Shown here piece by piece: positions 27,813 through 38,617 of a stretch of DNA of 58,182 nt (the stretch's first letter is position 1; each line of letters begins with the position of its first letter). Made by a program: the position numbers and the translations under genes. The notes under the pieces were generated by a model. It searched no databases and was not told the DNA's origin. It worked only from the letters and a program-made list of their open reading frames with translations. The DNA is from Mycobacterium sp. UM_WGJ (GTDB lineage Bacteria > Actinomycetota > Actinomycetes > Mycobacteriales > Mycobacteriaceae), in contig NZ_AUWR01000036.1 in assembly GCF_000455125.1 (NCBI RefSeq), forward strand, positions 1 through 58,182. The letters run 5' to 3'.

Positions 27813-29037
27813 TGACGTCCTCCTTGACCCGCGATGGATTGCGTTGCGGCAGCGGTGGTGTCGGAAATGCCCCCTCGGACGAAGGCACTGCGACGGCTGG
27901 CGGCGGCGATTCGTCGAGGCGGCTGTTGAGCGCGCTGAACTTGCGATGCAGCGCCACCAGCAGCACCACCGTGGTCAGCGTGCTGATACCGGCCAGTGCC
28001 AGTTGCCAGTGCTGGTAGCCGTCGTTGCGCATGCTGCGCAGCACCGCGGCGAGCATTACCCACGACAATGACACCGGGATCAGGATCTTCCAGCCCAGCG
28101 CCATGAACTGGTCGTAACGCAGCCGGGGCAGGGTCCCCCGCAGCCAGATGTAGATGAAGATGAAGCCCCACAGCTTGACGGTGAACCACAGCAGCGGCCA
28201 CCAGCCGGTGTTGGCGGCCGGCCACATGTTGAACGGGAACGGCGCGTGCCAGCCGCCCAGGAACAAGGTGACGGCGACGGCCGAAACCGTGGCCATGTTG
28301 ATGTATTCGGCGAGGAAGAACAGCGCGAACTTCAGCGACGAGTATTCGGTGTGGAAGCCGCCGACCAGTTCGCCTTCGGCCTCGGGCAGGTCGAACGGCG
28401 CGCGGTTGGTCTCACCGACCATCGCGGTCAAATACACCAGGAAGGCCGGCATAAGCAGGAATGCGAACCATGCCCGATCCTGGGCCGCCACGATGCCCGA
28501 GGTCGACATGGTCCCGGCGTAGAGGAACACCGACGCGAACGCCAGACCCATGGCGACCTCGTAGGAGATCACCTGGGCGGTGGAGCGGATTCCGCCGAGC
28601 AGGGGATAGACGGATCCGGACGACCAGCCGGCCAGGATGATCCCGTACACCCCGATCGAGGACATCGCCAGCACGAACAGCACTGCGATCGGCAGGTCGG
28701 CCAGCTGCAGCGCGGTGCGGTGGCCGAAAATGCTGACCTCGGGACCGAGCGGGATCACGGCGAATGCGGTGATCGCCGGCACCGTCGAGATGATCGGCGC
28801 CAACGTATATATCACCCGGTCGACGTTGAAGGGGGTGATGTCCTCCTTGAGCGCCAGTTTGATCGCATCGGCCAGGCTCTGCAGCCAGCCCTTCGGCCCG
28901 ACGCGGTTGGGTCCGGGGCGCATCTGCATGCGGCCCACGACTTTTCGTTCGATGACGATTGCCAGGACCACCGTCAGAATCAGAAACACGAAGACGCCGA
29001 GGACCTTGACCAGCATCAACCACCAGGGATCGGTCAT
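27805..29037 (-). CDS. nuoH: NADH-quinone oxidoreductase subunit H
   Basis: This 410-residue membrane subunit forms the quinone-binding site with NuoB and NuoD. Conserved stretches include [36 protein letters not shown] and a charged loop between helices 5 and 6. The start at ATG 29037 (MTDPWWLML) overlaps the nuoG stop by 4 bp; a longer reading lies inside nuoG. The C-terminal tail is Pro-rich and charged. Confidence 0.96.
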   Translation of the reverse strand: MTDPWWLMLVKVLGVFVFLILTVVLAIVIERKVVGRMQMRPGPNRVGPKGWLQSLADAIKLALKEDITPFNVDRVIYTLAPIISTVPAITAFAVIPLGPEVSIFGHRTALQLADLPIAVLFVLAMSSIGVYGIILAGWSSGSVYPLLGGIRSTAQVISYEVAMGLAFASVFLYAGTMSTSGIVAAQDRAWFAFLLMPAFLVYLTAMVGETNRAPFDLPEAEGELVGGFHTEYSSLKFALFFLAEYINMATVSAVAVTLFLGGWHAPFPFNMWPAANTGWWPLLWFTVKLWGFIFIYIWLRGTLPRLRYDQFMALGWKILIPVSLSWVMLAAVLRSMRNDGYQHWQLALAGISTLTTVVLLVALHRKFSALNSRLDESPPPAVAVPSSEGAFPTPPLPQRNPSRVKEDVNG

Positions 29038-31442
29038 GAGCTGCGTCCTATCTGTACCGTCGCGCCGGGGGTGACTCCCAGATCCCGATGCACCGCGCAG
29101 CCGTGCGAATTCATCGGCAGCCACAGCACGTTGTCGGGCATCTCGGTGATCACCAGCGGCAGGGTGATGCTGCCGTGCGCGGTGCTGACCGTGACCGGCT
29201 CGTCATCGGCCACACCGATATCGGCGGCCGTGGTCGCCGACAGACGCGCCACCGGTTTGCGGGCGGTGCCGGCCAGATTCGGTTCGCCGGCTTGCATCCG
29301 GCCCTCGTCGAGCAGCATGCGCCAGCCGGCCAGCACGGCTTCGCCGGTGCCGGGCTGCGGTGGTGACCCGGCGGCGACGTCGGGGCCGGCGACTCGCTCA
29401 CCGGACCAGGCGCCCAGCCCCGCCAGTTCCTCGCGGGCAGCTTCCAGCGTGCCCAGCCCCAGCGCGACGCCCATCTCCTCGGCGAGGACGTCGAGCACCC
29501 GCCGGTCGGGCAGGGCGCCGGTGTCACCGAGCGCGACACCGAACCGCCGATGGCGGCCTTCCCAGTTGACATAGGTGCCGGACTTTTCGGCGGCGGCGGC
29601 CACCGGCAGCACCACGTCGGCGCGTTCGGTGACATCGCTGTGCCGCAACTCGAGACTGACCAGGAATCCGACCGCATCCAGGGAGGCCAGCGCCGCTGCC
29701 GGGTCGACCAGGTCGGTCGGCTCCAGCCCGCCGACCACCAGTGCCCCCAACGTTCCGTCGGCCGCGGCCGCCAGGATGGCGTCGGTATCGCGACCCGTCT
29801 GCGCCGGCAGGTCGTCGGAGCCCTCGAGACCCCACGCCCGCGCCACCTCGGCCCGCGCCGCCGGATCCCCCAGCGGACGTCCGCCCGGGAGCAGGCCGGC
29901 CAGCGCCCCGCCGTCCAGTGCTCCGCGTTCTCCGGCTCGGCGGGGCACCCAGGCCAGCTTCGCGCCGGTGGCTTCGACCAGCCGGATCGCCGCCGACAGT
30001 GCTCCCGGTGAGGCCGCCAACCGCTCGCCGACCAGCACCACCGCGCCCGGTTGGCGAAGCGCTTGCCCCAGATCGGATTCGTTCCCGGTGTGCAGGCCGT
30101 CCAGCGCCGCCGCCTCACCGCCGGGAACCACTGCCAGCAGGGTGCCGAACATCTTGGTCAGCCCGCGATCGGCGAACGGCGCCAGGCTGAACACCTTGGT
30201 GGCGTTCTTGCGGGCCGCCTTGCGCAGTCGCAAAAAGACGATCGGCGATTCTTCCTCGGGTTCCAGACCGGCCAGCAGCACCACCGGGGCGGCTTGCAGA
30301 TCGGCATAGCTGACCTCGATGCCGCGGCCTGCCACCCGGGCGGCCAGGAACGCGGCCTCTTCGGCGGACTGTGCACGCGCCCGGAAGTCGATGTCATCGC
30401 TGTGCAGCGCCACCCGGGCGAACTTGGCGTAGCCGTAGGCGTCCTCGGCCGATACCCGGCCGCCGACCAGTACGCCGGTGCGCCCACGTGCGGCGGCCAG
30501 GCCACGCGCCGCCACTGCCACCGCGTGCGGCCAGGAGGTGGGGACCAGTTTCCCGCTGTCGTCGCGGACCAGCGGCGTGGTGATCCGGTCGCTCTGGGTG
30601 GCGTAGGTGAACGCCCAGCGGCCCTTGTCGCAGTTCCATTCCTCGTTGACGTCCGGGTCTTCGCCGGCCATCCGCCGCATCACCTTGCCGCGACGGTGGT
30701 CGGTGCGCTGGGCGCAGCCCGACGAGCAGTGTTCGCAGACGGTGGGGGTGGACACCAGGTCGAACGGGCGCGCCCGGAACCGGTAGGAGGCGCCGGTGAG
30801 TGCGCCCACCGGGCAGATCTGCACCGTGTTGCCCGAGAAGTAGGAGTCGAACGGCGTGTCGGTGTAGATGCCCACCTGTTGCAGGGCGCCGCGATCCATC
30901 ATTTCGATGAACTTGTCCCCGGCGATCTCATCGGCGAACCGGGTGCAACGTGCACACAGGATGCAGCGGTCGCGGTCCAGCAGCACCTGCGAGGAGATGT
31001 TGATCGGCTTGGGGTAGTGACGCTTGGTCTCCTCGAAGCGGGTCTCGGTGCGGCCGTGCGTCATCGCCTGGTTCTGCAGCGGGCACTCACCGCCCTTGTC
31101 GCAGGTCGGGCAGTCCAGCGGGTGATTGATCAGCAACAGCTCCATCACCAGGTGCTGGGCCCGATCGGCCTCGGCGGAGGTGTGCTGGGTGCGTACCACC
31201 ATGCCGTCGGCGGCGGCCACCGCACACGACGGCTGTGGCTTGCGCTGGCCCTCCACCTCGACCATGCACTGCCGGCACCAGGCCACCGGGTCCAGCAGCG
31301 GGTGATCACAGAACCGCGGGACCTCGATGCCCAACTGTTCAGCGGCCCGAATGATCAAAGTGCCCTTGGGGACCGTGATCTGTTGGTCGTCGATGGTGAG
31401 GGTCACCGACTCCTGGCCGTCCGGCTGAGAAGTTTGGGTCAC
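29034..31442 (-). CDS. nuoG: NADH-quinone oxidoreductase subunit G
   Basis: This 802-residue peripheral-arm subunit carries several iron-sulfur centres. Cys 45, 56, 59 and 73 bind the 2Fe-2S cluster N1b; His107, Cys111, 114 and 120 bind N5; Cys 160, 163, 166 and 210 bind N4. A fourth set (Cys 236, 239, 243 and 271) matches the extra cluster N7 found only in some bacteria. The remaining part is molybdopterin-oxidoreductase-like without a cofactor. It starts with GTG overlapping nuoF (GTGA). Confidence 0.96.
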   Translation of the reverse strand: MTQTSQPDGQESVTLTIDDQQITVPKGTLIIRAAEQLGIEVPRFCDHPLLDPVAWCRQCMVEVEGQRKPQPSCAVAAADGMVVRTQHTSAEADRAQHLVMELLLINHPLDCPTCDKGGECPLQNQAMTHGRTETRFEETKRHYPKPINISSQVLLDRDRCILCARCTRFADEIAGDKFIEMMDRGALQQVGIYTDTPFDSYFSGNTVQICPVGALTGASYRFRARPFDLVSTPTVCEHCSSGCAQRTDHRRGKVMRRMAGEDPDVNEEWNCDKGRWAFTYATQSDRITTPLVRDDSGKLVPTSWPHAVAVAARGLAAARGRTGVLVGGRVSAEDAYGYAKFARVALHSDDIDFRARAQSAEEAAFLAARVAGRGIEVSYADLQAAPVVLLAGLEPEEESPIVFLRLRKAARKNATKVFSLAPFADRGLTKMFGTLLAVVPGGEAAALDGLHTGNESDLGQALRQPGAVVLVGERLAASPGALSAAIRLVEATGAKLAWVPRRAGERGALDGGALAGLLPGGRPLGDPAARAEVARAWGLEGSDDLPAQTGRDTDAILAAAADGTLGALVVGGLEPTDLVDPAAALASLDAVGFLVSLELRHSDVTERADVVLPVAAAAEKSGTYVNWEGRHRRFGVALGDTGALPDRRVLDVLAEEMGVALGLGTLEAAREELAGLGAWSGERVAGPDVAAGSPPQPGTGEAVLAGWRMLLDEGRMQAGEPNLAGTARKPVARLSATTAADIGVADDEPVTVSTAHGSITLPLVITEMPDNVLWLPMNSHGCAVHRDLGVTPGATVQIGRSS

Positions 31443-32791
31443 GCCACACCGCCTGCTGCTCCACCTGGCACGAACATGCTCGCTTTCGGGTCGAACGGGC
31501 AGCCGCCCTCGAGGTGGGCGATGTATTCGTCACGGAAGTACTGGATCGACGACTTCACCGGCATGGCCGCGCCGTCGCCCAAGGCGCAGAACGACTTTCC
31601 GAACAGGACGTCGGCGATGTCCAGCAGGGTGTCGAGGTCTTCGGGGGTACCGCGGCCGGCTTCCAGCCGTTCGTAGATGGGCACCAGCCAGTAGGTGCCC
31701 TCACGACACGGCGTGCATTTCCCGCAGGACTCATGCTTGTAGAACTCCGACCAGCGTCCGGCGGCGCGTACCACGCAGGTGGTCTCGTCGAAGATCTGTA
31801 ATGCCTTGGTGCCCAGCATCGATCCCACCGATGCCATGCCCTCGTAGTCCAACGGGATATCGAGGTGCTCCTCGGTCAGAATCGGGGTCGACGATCCGCC
31901 CGGCGTCCAGAACTTCAACCGGTGTCCGTCGCGTATGCCGCCGGCGTAGGCGAGCAGTTCGCGCAGCGTGATGCCCAGCGGCGCCTCGTATTGGCCGGGC
32001 CGGTTGACGTGCCCGGACAGCGAATACAGGGTGAACCCGCGGGATTTCTCGGTGCCCATGGAGCGGAACCACTCCGCACCGTTGCGCAGGATCGACGGCA
32101 CGCTGGCGATCGATTCGACGTTGTTGACCACCGTCGGCGAGGCGTACAACCCGGCCACGGCGGGGAACGGCGGGCGCAGCCGCGGCTGGCCCCGATAGCC
32201 CTCCAGCGACTCGATCAGCGCGGTCTCCTCGCCGCAGATGTAGGCGCCTGCTCCGGCGTGCACAGTGATGTCCAGGTCGAAGCCGCTGCCGCCGATGTTG
32301 GTGCCCAGCAATCCCGCCGCATACGCCTCGGCGACCGCGGCCTGCATTCGGCGCACCACCGGCAGCACTTCGCCGCGGATGTAGATGAAGGCGTTGCGGG
32401 CGCGGATTGCGTAGCAACACACGATCATGCCCTCGATGAGGACATGCGGTGTCGCCATCAGCAGCGGCATGTCCTTGCAGGTGCCGGGCTCGGATTCGTC
32501 GGCATTGACCAGCAGGTAGTGAGGACGCGCCCCAGGACCCTCACTGCCTTGGGGGACAAAGGACCACTTGGTTCCGGTGGAGAATCCGGCGCCGCCTCGG
32601 CCCCGCAACCCGGAGTCCTTGACCAGTTCGATGACCTCGTCGGGTGTCATCGCCAGCGCGCGCTTCATGCCGACGTAGCCGTCGTGGCGGCGGTAGGTCT
32701 CTAGCGTCCAGGACTCGGGCTCGTCCCAGTAGCTGCTGAGCACCGGGGTCAGCGGTGTGCCCTCGGGCGGTGTTCCTTTGGTAAGGGTCAT
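31439..32791 (-). CDS. nuoF: NADH-quinone oxidoreductase subunit F (NADH/FMN binding)
   Basis: This 450-residue subunit binds NADH, FMN and the 4Fe-4S cluster N3. [16 protein letters not shown] (residues 61-76) is the nucleotide-binding stretch; Cys 356, 359, 362 and 402 bind the cluster ([15 protein letters not shown]). It takes electrons from NADH at the tip of the peripheral arm. The ATG overlaps the nuoE stop (ATGA), and its own stop overlaps nuoG. Confidence 0.97.
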   Translation of the reverse strand: MTLTKGTPPEGTPLTPVLSSYWDEPESWTLETYRRHDGYVGMKRALAMTPDEVIELVKDSGLRGRGGAGFSTGTKWSFVPQGSEGPGARPHYLLVNADESEPGTCKDMPLLMATPHVLIEGMIVCCYAIRARNAFIYIRGEVLPVVRRMQAAVAEAYAAGLLGTNIGGSGFDLDITVHAGAGAYICGEETALIESLEGYRGQPRLRPPFPAVAGLYASPTVVNNVESIASVPSILRNGAEWFRSMGTEKSRGFTLYSLSGHVNRPGQYEAPLGITLRELLAYAGGIRDGHRLKFWTPGGSSTPILTEEHLDIPLDYEGMASVGSMLGTKALQIFDETTCVVRAAGRWSEFYKHESCGKCTPCREGTYWLVPIYERLEAGRGTPEDLDTLLDIADVLFGKSFCALGDGAAMPVKSSIQYFRDEYIAHLEGGCPFDPKASMFVPGGAAGGVA

Positions 32792-33630
32792 TTCGCACCC
32801 CTATCGGTTTTGCTGCCGGGCTCCGGTGCCGTCATCCCGCGCTCACGGGCCACCTGCAGGCCGGCCAGCGTCGCCGCGCCGGCACCTCCTTGGCCGTCGT
32901 CGGAGCGTTCGTCCGGGAAGCCGGCGAGAATCCGCTCGGTGGCGGCGAAACTGCACAGCGGCATTCCTCGGGTGGGCCGCACTTCGGCATCGGCGCGCAA
33001 CTTGTCGACCAGTTCACGCGCCGATTCCGGGGTCTGATTGTCGAAGAACTCCCAGTTGACCATCACCACCGGCGCGTAGTCGCAGGCGGCGTTGCACTCG
33101 ATGTGCGCCAAGGTGACCGAGCCGTCCGCAGTGGTCTGATCGTTGCTGACGCCCAGGTGTTCCTTGAGCTCGGAGTAGATGGCGTCGCCGCCCATCACCG
33201 CACACAGGGTGTTGGTGCAGACGCCGACCAGGTACTTACCGGTGGGATCACGCCGGTACATCGAATAGAACGACGCGACCCCGGCGACGTCGGCGCTGGT
33301 CAACCCCAACAGTTCCGCGACGAACGACATGCCGGCCGGTGTGATGTAGGTGTCCTCCGACTGCACCAGATGCAGCAGCGGCAGGATCGCCGAGCGCGGC
33401 TGCGGGTATCGGCCGATGATCTCCTTGGCGTCGGCCTCCAGCCGGGCTCGCACGTCGGGGGAGTAGGCGGTCGGGGCGCCGGGGTGGTTGAACTGATTGG
33501 GTTCTTCGGGCTGTCGGCCCAGCTGCAGAAAGACTCGGTTGCCGTCGGTCCCGGCGGTCGGCGGCATCAACCGGCCACGCCCGGTCTTGTTGACGCCGAC
33601 CTTGTCGATCTCGCCTCCTGGCGCGCTCAC
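32788..33630 (-). CDS. nuoE: NADH-quinone oxidoreductase subunit E (2Fe-2S)
   Basis: This 280-residue thioredoxin-like subunit carries the 2Fe-2S cluster N1a: Cys 138 and 143 (CTNTLC) and Cys 179 and 183 (CNAACDYAP). It works next to NuoF. The GTG start at 33630 overlaps the nuoD stop (GTGA); a longer opening of the same frame lies inside nuoD and is not coding. The N-terminal 30 residues and a Gly/Ala-rich C-terminal tail extend beyond the E. coli protein (about 166 residues). Confidence 0.95.
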   Translation of the reverse strand: MSAPGGEIDKVGVNKTGRGRLMPPTAGTDGNRVFLQLGRQPEEPNQFNHPGAPTAYSPDVRARLEADAKEIIGRYPQPRSAILPLLHLVQSEDTYITPAGMSFVAELLGLTSADVAGVASFYSMYRRDPTGKYLVGVCTNTLCAVMGGDAIYSELKEHLGVSNDQTTADGSVTLAHIECNAACDYAPVVMVNWEFFDNQTPESARELVDKLRADAEVRPTRGMPLCSFAATERILAGFPDERSDDGQGGAGAATLAGLQVARERGMTAPEPGSKTDRGAK

Positions 33631-34931
33631 CGGTCCACCCCGCCCATGACCGGGTCGATGCTGGCGACCGCGGCGATCACGTCGGCGATCAGCCCGCCCT
33701 CGCTCATGGCGGCCACTGCCTGCAGGTTGGTGAACGACGGGTCCCGATAGTGCACCCGGTAGGGGCGAGTACCGCCGTCGCTGACCATGTGCACCCCCAG
33801 TTCGCCGCGCGGTGACTCGACCGAGACGAACACCTGCCCCGGCGGCACCCACAGATCCTCGGTGACTCGCTTGAAGTGGTGGATCAGACCTTCCATCGAG
33901 TGGCCCATGATCCAGCCGATGTGCTCGCGGGAGTTGCCCTGCCCGTCCGGGCCGATGGTCAGGTCGGCCGGCCAGGCGATCTTGCGGTCGGAGACCATCA
34001 CCGGGCCGGGCTGCAGCTTGTCCAGACACTGTTCGACGATTTTCAGGGACTCCTTGATCTCTGCGATGCGGATCAGGTAGCGGCCGTACGCATCACAGCC
34101 GTCGTCGGTGATCACCTCGAACTCGTAGTCCTGGTAGCCGCAGTAGGGTTCCGCACGTCGCACGTCATAGGGCAGGCCCGTCGAGCGCAGTACCGGTCCG
34201 GTGATGCCCAGCGCCATGCACCCGGTCAGGTCCAGGTAGCCCACGCCTTTGGTGCGGGCCTTCCAGATGTAGTTCTCGGTCAGCAGGTCCTCGATATCCT
34301 TGAGCCGCTTGGGCATCAGCTTGAGGAAGTCGCGAATCATGGGGATCGCGTCGCCGGGAAGGTCCACCGACACCCCGCCGGGCCGGACGTACTGATGGTT
34401 CATCCGCAGACCGGTGATCGCCTCGAAGATGTCGAGTACCAGCTCGCGTTCCCGGAAACCGAACAGCATCACCGAGAGCGCGCCGAGCTCCATGCCACCG
34501 GTCGCGAGTGCGACCAGATGCGAGGACATCCGGTTGAGCTCCATCATCAATACCCGGATGACGCTGGCGCGTTCGGGGATGTCTTCGGTGATGCCCAGCA
34601 GTTTCTCTACCCCGAGGCAGTAGGCGGTCTCGTTGAAGAACGGCGACAGGTAGTCCATCCGGGTCACGAATGTGACGCCCTGGGTCCAGTAGCGGCTTTC
34701 CAGGTTCTTCTCGATGCCGGTGTGCAGATAACCGATGCCGCAGCGGGCTTCGGTGACGGTCTCACCCTCGAGTTCCAGGATCAGCCGCAGCACGCCGTGC
34801 GTCGACGGGTGCTGGGGCCCCATGTTCACGACGATGCGTTCGCCGGGGTCAGCGGCCTTGGCGGCGTCGACCACCTGATCCCATTCCTGCCCGCCGACAT
34901 TGAGAACGGTGTGCGGTGTATCGGTGCTCAT
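33627..34931 (-). CDS. nuoD: NADH-quinone oxidoreductase subunit D
   Basis: This 434-residue, 49-kDa-type subunit lines the quinone pocket with NuoB and NuoH. The signature [20 protein letters not shown] (about residues 36-55) holds the conserved His residues, and the C-terminal DPVMGGVDR carries the family's terminal Arg. It starts one base inside the nuoC stop (TAATG) and overlaps nuoE by 4 bp. Confidence 0.96.
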   Translation of the reverse strand: MSTDTPHTVLNVGGQEWDQVVDAAKAADPGERIVVNMGPQHPSTHGVLRLILELEGETVTEARCGIGYLHTGIEKNLESRYWTQGVTFVTRMDYLSPFFNETAYCLGVEKLLGITEDIPERASVIRVLMMELNRMSSHLVALATGGMELGALSVMLFGFRERELVLDIFEAITGLRMNHQYVRPGGVSVDLPGDAIPMIRDFLKLMPKRLKDIEDLLTENYIWKARTKGVGYLDLTGCMALGITGPVLRSTGLPYDVRRAEPYCGYQDYEFEVITDDGCDAYGRYLIRIAEIKESLKIVEQCLDKLQPGPVMVSDRKIAWPADLTIGPDGQGNSREHIGWIMGHSMEGLIHHFKRVTEDLWVPPGQVFVSVESPRGELGVHMVSDGGTRPYRVHYRDPSFTNLQAVAAMSEGGLIADVIAAVASIDPVMGGVDR

Positions 34932-35632
34932 TACTTGTAAGCCCTCCGCTGGTCCGGCGGCGGTATCTGTGCGCCCTTGTACTCGACCGGGATGCCGCCC
35001 AATGGGTAGTCCTTGCGCTGCGGGTGACCGTGCCAGTCGTCGGGCATCTCGATTCGGGTCAGTGAGGGGTGGCCGTCGAAGATGATCCCGAAAAAGTCGT
35101 AGGTCTCCCGCTCATGCCAGTCGGTGGTCGGGTAGATGGCGAAGAGCGAAGGAATGTGCGGATCCGCGTCGGGGGCAACGACTTCCAGACGGACGCGGCG
35201 GTTGTGGGTGATGGATCGCAGCGGATACACCGCGTGCAACTCGCGGTCGGCGTCGCTGGGGTAGTGCACACCGGAGACTCCGAGGCTCAGCTCGAAGCGC
35301 AGTTCCGGCTCGTCGCGCAGCAGCCGGGCGACCGCCGGCAGCTGCGCGCGTGCAACGTAGAGGGTCAGTTCATCGCGGTAGACGACAACTTTCTCAATGG
35401 CGTCGGTGAACTCGATTCCGTTGCGCTGCAGCGCGACGCTGAGGGTGTCGACAAGTTCGTCGAAGTATCCGCCGTAGGGCCGCGGGGTCTCGCCGGGGAG
35501 CGTGGCCTCGGTGACAAGACCTCCGTATCCGGATGTGTCGCCGGTGCCCGTCGCGCCGAACAGGCCGTGGCGGACCTTGATTAGGTCTTCGGGCCCGTTG
35601 CGGTCGCGGTCCCCGCCGCCTGCCTCGCTCAC
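34931..35632 (-). CDS. nuoC: NADH-quinone oxidoreductase subunit C
   Basis: This 233-residue peripheral-arm subunit has no cofactor. The family signature [18 protein letters not shown] falls near residue 170, followed by [17 protein letters not shown]. The GTG start at 35632 overlaps the nuoB stop (GTGA). A longer reading continues antisense to nuoB codons and was rejected. The N-terminal 60 residues are Gly-rich and variable. Confidence 0.95.
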   Translation of the reverse strand: MSEAGGGDRDRNGPEDLIKVRHGLFGATGTGDTSGYGGLVTEATLPGETPRPYGGYFDELVDTLSVALQRNGIEFTDAIEKVVVYRDELTLYVARAQLPAVARLLRDEPELRFELSLGVSGVHYPSDADRELHAVYPLRSITHNRRVRLEVVAPDADPHIPSLFAIYPTTDWHERETYDFFGIIFDGHPSLTRIEMPDDWHGHPQRKDYPLGGIPVEYKGAQIPPPDQRRAYK

Positions 35633-36183
35633 CGCAGCAACCCCCTCATCTGCCAGGTGGACGGCGCCGACAAGGCGGCCTCCTCGGTCGCGGTGATCAC
35701 CTGTTCTCGGTTGGCACCCAAAGGCATTGAGCGAATCTTCTCGTGCAGCTTGAGGATTGCGTACATCAGCATCTCCGGCCGGGGCGGACACCCAGGCAGG
35801 TAGATATCGACCGGGACGACATGGTCCACGCCCTGCACGATCGCGTAGTTGTTGAACATTCCGCCCGACGACGCACACACGCCCATCGACAGCACCCACT
35901 TGGGCTCCACCATCTGGTCGTAGATCTGGCGCAGCACCGGTGCCATCTTCTGGCTGACCCGGCCCGCCACGATCATCAGATCGGCCTGCCGCGGTGAGGC
36001 CCGGAAAACCTCCATCCCGAACCGGGACAGGTCGTAGTCGGGTGCCATCGTCGACATCATCTCGATCGCGCAACAGGCCAGGCCGAAGGTGGCCGGCCAC
36101 AGCGACCCGGTGCGGAAGTACCCGGCCAGGTCTTCCACCGTGGACAGTAGGAGCCCGCTCGGCAGTTGCTCTTCTAATCCCAT
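35629..36183 (-). CDS. nuoB: NADH-quinone oxidoreductase subunit B (4Fe-4S N2)
   Basis: This 184-residue subunit carries cluster N2, the last centre before quinone. The cluster Cys residues 37, 38, 103 and 132 are seen in [18 protein letters not shown] and PGCPPRPE. It sits 22 bp after nuoA and overlaps nuoC by 4 bp. Confidence 0.96.
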   Translation of the reverse strand: MGLEEQLPSGLLLSTVEDLAGYFRTGSLWPATFGLACCAIEMMSTMAPDYDLSRFGMEVFRASPRQADLMIVAGRVSQKMAPVLRQIYDQMVEPKWVLSMGVCASSGGMFNNYAIVQGVDHVVPVDIYLPGCPPRPEMLMYAILKLHEKIRSMPLGANREQVITATEEAALSAPSTWQMRGLLR

Positions 36184-36205
36184 GTCTAAGCCCGCCTACT
36201 CCCGC

Positions 36206-36583
36206 TCAATCCCAATTCAGGCCGCCGCGCCGCCAGACGTAGGCGTAGGCGACGAACACGATGACGGCGAACAGCACCATTTCGATGAGGGCGAACATTC
36301 CAAGCCCGTCGAAGGCCACTGCCCAGGGGTAGAGAAAAACGATCTCGATGTCGAAGACGATGAACAGCATCGCCGTCAGGTAGTACTTCACCGGGAACCG
36401 CTGCCCGGATGGGGCGTGCGGACCGCTGACCGGCTGGTCTGTGGGCTCGATGCCGCACTCGTAGGCTTCTAGTTTCGACCGGTTGTAGCGCGAGGGGCCT
36501 ACCAGAGCGGTGGCGACCACGGAAAATACGGCGAAACCGGCGGCGAGCGCGGCGAGGACCAGGATCGGCAGGTAGAGGTTCAT
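36206..36583 (-). CDS. nuoA: NADH-quinone oxidoreductase subunit A
   Basis: This 125-residue subunit has three membrane helices and the conserved YECGIEP loop, then RFPVKYYLTAMLFIVFDIEI. It is the first gene of the 14-gene operon nuoA-N. The 217-bp upstream region holds a possible mycobacterial -10 (TAGGCT on the minus strand, 36636-36631) with no clear -35, and a GGAAGGGA purine run 14 nt from the ATG. The CheY-like gene just upstream is on the same strand, so read-through is possible. Confidence 0.95.
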   Translation of the reverse strand: MNLYLPILVLAALAAGFAVFSVVATALVGPSRYNRSKLEAYECGIEPTDQPVSGPHAPSGQRFPVKYYLTAMLFIVFDIEIVFLYPWAVAFDGLGMFALIEMVLFAVIVFVAYAYVWRRGGLNWD

Positions 36584-36800
36584 GCTCAGTGACGTAGTTC
36601 CCTTCCGGGCACCGATGTGACTTCAGGCACAGCCTAGTCTGCTGCCACGAGGCGGTTGGGAAGAATCCGAAATTGCCGACAACTGTGACGGGTATCACCT
36701 GTAGCGGTAACGGCGACAGGGGAATTCGGTCCTGAGGCTGCCCTAACCCCGCCGGTTCAGCGAGGCTCGACGCAGGAGAGGTGAGGCTGGGACCGCGGTA

Positions 36801-37205
36801 TCAACCAGGGGTCGGCGTGCGCAGCAGACCCAGCACCGCGCGGCTCAGTTCCATCGGGTCGATCGGGTGGGCCACCGCGGTGTCGGCATGTGACCATTTG
36901 GCGAGCCAGACGTCGTCGGCGCGGCCGGTCAGCACCAGGATCGGCGGGCAGGGCGTGATCTCGTCTTTGAGCTGTTTGCAGATGCCCATCCCGCCGGCCG
37001 GGGTTGCCTCTCCGTCCAGGATCGCCAGGTCGATTCCGCCGGCATCCATCTGCCGGATCACCACCGGCTCGGTCGCGACCTCGACATAAGTCAGCTCCGG
37101 TAGGTCCGGGTGCAGCTGCTTGCCCAACGCGGTCATAACCCGTGCGCGGGTCGCGGCGTCGTCACTGTAGACAAGGATTCGCAGCGCGGCATTGGAGTCG
37201 GACAC
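36801..37205 (-). CDS. Atypical CheY-like response regulator (Rv3143-like)
   Basis: This 134-residue protein is a stand-alone receiver domain without an output domain. The acidic pair Asp15/Asp16 and the phospho-acceptor Asp64 (AILDGEAT) are present, and Thr93 is in place. The conserved Lys before the last strand is replaced by His113 (AVAHPIDP), so phosphate signalling is probably altered. The GTG start at 37205 gives the length of M. tuberculosis Rv3143 as I recall it; a longer reading adds unrelated residues. It is the gene just upstream of nuoA, so it may influence or be cotranscribed with complex I genes (inference). Confidence 0.82.
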   Translation of the reverse strand: MSDSNAALRILVYSDDAATRARVMTALGKQLHPDLPELTYVEVATEPVVIRQMDAGGIDLAILDGEATPAGGMGICKQLKDEITPCPPILVLTGRADDVWLAKWSHADTAVAHPIDPMELSRAVLGLLRTPTPG

Positions 37206-37292
37206 GCACCAGATGCTACTGCGCAGGTCCTGTCGATACACCAGGTTTGGAGCAGCGCCGTCGAAGTGATTGTCGCGCAGGAACTCTAGCGG

Positions 37293-37640
37293 TTACTGGG
37301 CGTATCCCGGATGGTCGATCGCCAACCGATGCTCCACCAGGGTGTACAGGCAGGCGGTGAGCGCCTCAGGCCGGTCGTCGAGGTCGCCGGCCCGGATGGC
37401 GGCGGCCAGCTCGGCCTCGTCGGCGAAACCCAGCCCGGCCAAGGCCTCGACCACGACGCCACCGGCGGTATCGCGCAACTCCCGTTCGACGATACGCAGT
37501 GCGTTGGCCGCCACCCGGGCGTGGAACCTGACCTGGCCGTCGTTGGCGGCATCGCCGTCGCGGTTCACCAGCGCGGTGTCCAGGAATTCGGTGACAGCTG
37601 CGACGAGTTCGGCCGCGGTGGGGCGGCGTCCGGCGCTCAT
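37293..37640 (-). CDS. DUF6285-like small protein, LvaB-like
   Basis: This 115-residue soluble, helical protein begins SAGRRPTAAELVAAVTEFLD and contains VRFHARVAANALRIVEREL, as in the DUF6285 family. From memory, the Pseudomonas putida levulinic acid operon has a similar small protein, LvaB, needed with the kinase LvaA to phosphorylate 4-hydroxyacyl-CoA. Its ATG overlaps the stop of the APH kinase (ATGA), so it is made with it, and the acyl-CoA dehydrogenase is the gene before. A longer opening of this frame lies inside the kinase gene. Confidence 0.78.
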   Translation of the reverse strand: MSAGRRPTAAELVAAVTEFLDTALVNRDGDAANDGQVRFHARVAANALRIVERELRDTAGGVVVEALAGLGFADEAELAAAIRAGDLDDRPEALTACLYTLVEHRLAIDHPGYAQ

Positions 37641-38617
37641 GGCCGCACTCCATCGAGCAGGCGCAGCACGTCCCATTCGGATTCGGAGACCCGCCGACCG
37701 ATGGTCGCCAGTTCCACCGAACGGGTTTGGCCACTGAGGTGACGCTGTGCCTGGTAGCGGCAGATGATGCCCCATCGCAGCGTGCCCAGCAGTAGCCACC
37801 AGTCGAACCGATCCGGGTCGACGGCACAGTCGCCGCCGGCCTGCTCATAGGCGGCCAGGAAGGCGTCGATATGGCCGAGCCCACCGGCGGCGCGCTCCAG
37901 GGGCGCACCGAACCGCCAGGCCCGGAGACAGAACCAGGCCAAGTCCTCACACCCGTCGCCGAGGTGCACCAGCTCCCAGTCCAGCACGGCGGCCAGGTCA
38001 CCGTTGCCGGAGACCATCAGATTGCCCATCCGGAAATCGCCGTGGACCAGCTGCTTCGGCACCGGCGATGGACGATCGGCGGCCAGCCGCCGAAACGCCC
38101 ATTCGAAGGCAGCGGTGGTATCGGGCATGGTGTCGAGCTGGGCGCGGCACGCGGCCAGCTGATCGTCGGTGCTCAGTGCGATGCCACTCGGATCGGCCCG
38201 GTGGATGGCGCTCAGCGCGCGCGCACACTGGCGCAGCAGGTGTTCGCCTCCGGCGTCATCGAGCTGGCGCTCGATGCGGCGAACCACCGTCTCGCCGTCG
38301 ATCAGGTCGCAGATGAGGTACGGATTCCCCAGTGCTGCAGGGGAATTATCGGCGAGTAACACGTGCGGAACGGGAGCGCCGGCCTCGCCTGCGGCGTGCT
38401 GGGCCTGCGCCTCGAGTTCCATGCTGGCGTAGAGCTCCTCGAGCGGCCCGGTGCGCAGAATCAGTGACCGGCGTTCCTGGTTGTCGGCGACGGCATCGAA
38501 AGCCCAGGTGATGCGGCTGGCGCCGCCGGTCAGGGCGCGCAGGCCCTCGACCGCGACGGGGCCCATCACCGGCGTCAGCACATCGGCCAGCCGATCGGCG
38601 AGCTGGTCGGCGGTCAT
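37637..38617 (-). CDS. APH-fold phosphotransferase, LvaA-like 4-hydroxyacyl-CoA kinase candidate
   Basis: This 326-residue kinase has an intact catalytic loop: His192-Gly-Asp194 and Asn199 in LVHGDFRMGNLMV, with Asp213 in VLDWELVHLGD. It follows an acyl-CoA dehydrogenase with a 4-bp overlap and precedes the LvaB-like gene with another, which reproduces the kinase/helper/dehydrogenase set of bacterial levulinate catabolism and the domain pair of mammalian ACAD10/ACAD11. In those systems the kinase phosphorylates the 4-hydroxyl of a 4-hydroxyacyl-CoA and the dehydrogenase-like enzyme removes the phosphate. An antibiotic kinase is much less likely in this setting. Confidence 0.82.
   Translation of the reverse strand: MTADQLADRLADVLTPVMGPVAVEGLRALTGGASRITWAFDAVADNQERRSLILRTGPLEELYASMELEAQAQHAAGEAGAPVPHVLLADNSPAALGNPYLICDLIDGETVVRRIERQLDDAGGEHLLRQCARALSAIHRADPSGIALSTDDQLAACRAQLDTMPDTTAAFEWAFRRLAADRPSPVPKQLVHGDFRMGNLMVSGNGDLAAVLDWELVHLGDGCEDLAWFCLRAWRFGAPLERAAGGLGHIDAFLAAYEQAGGDCAVDPDRFDWWLLLGTLRWGIICRYQAQRHLSGQTRSVELATIGRRVSESEWDVLRLLDGVRP

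Noticed and set aside
31439-32791. NuoE-NuoF fusion, as some species have
   Set aside because: nuoE ends at 32788 in TGA overlapping the nuoF ATG, so they are separate proteins.
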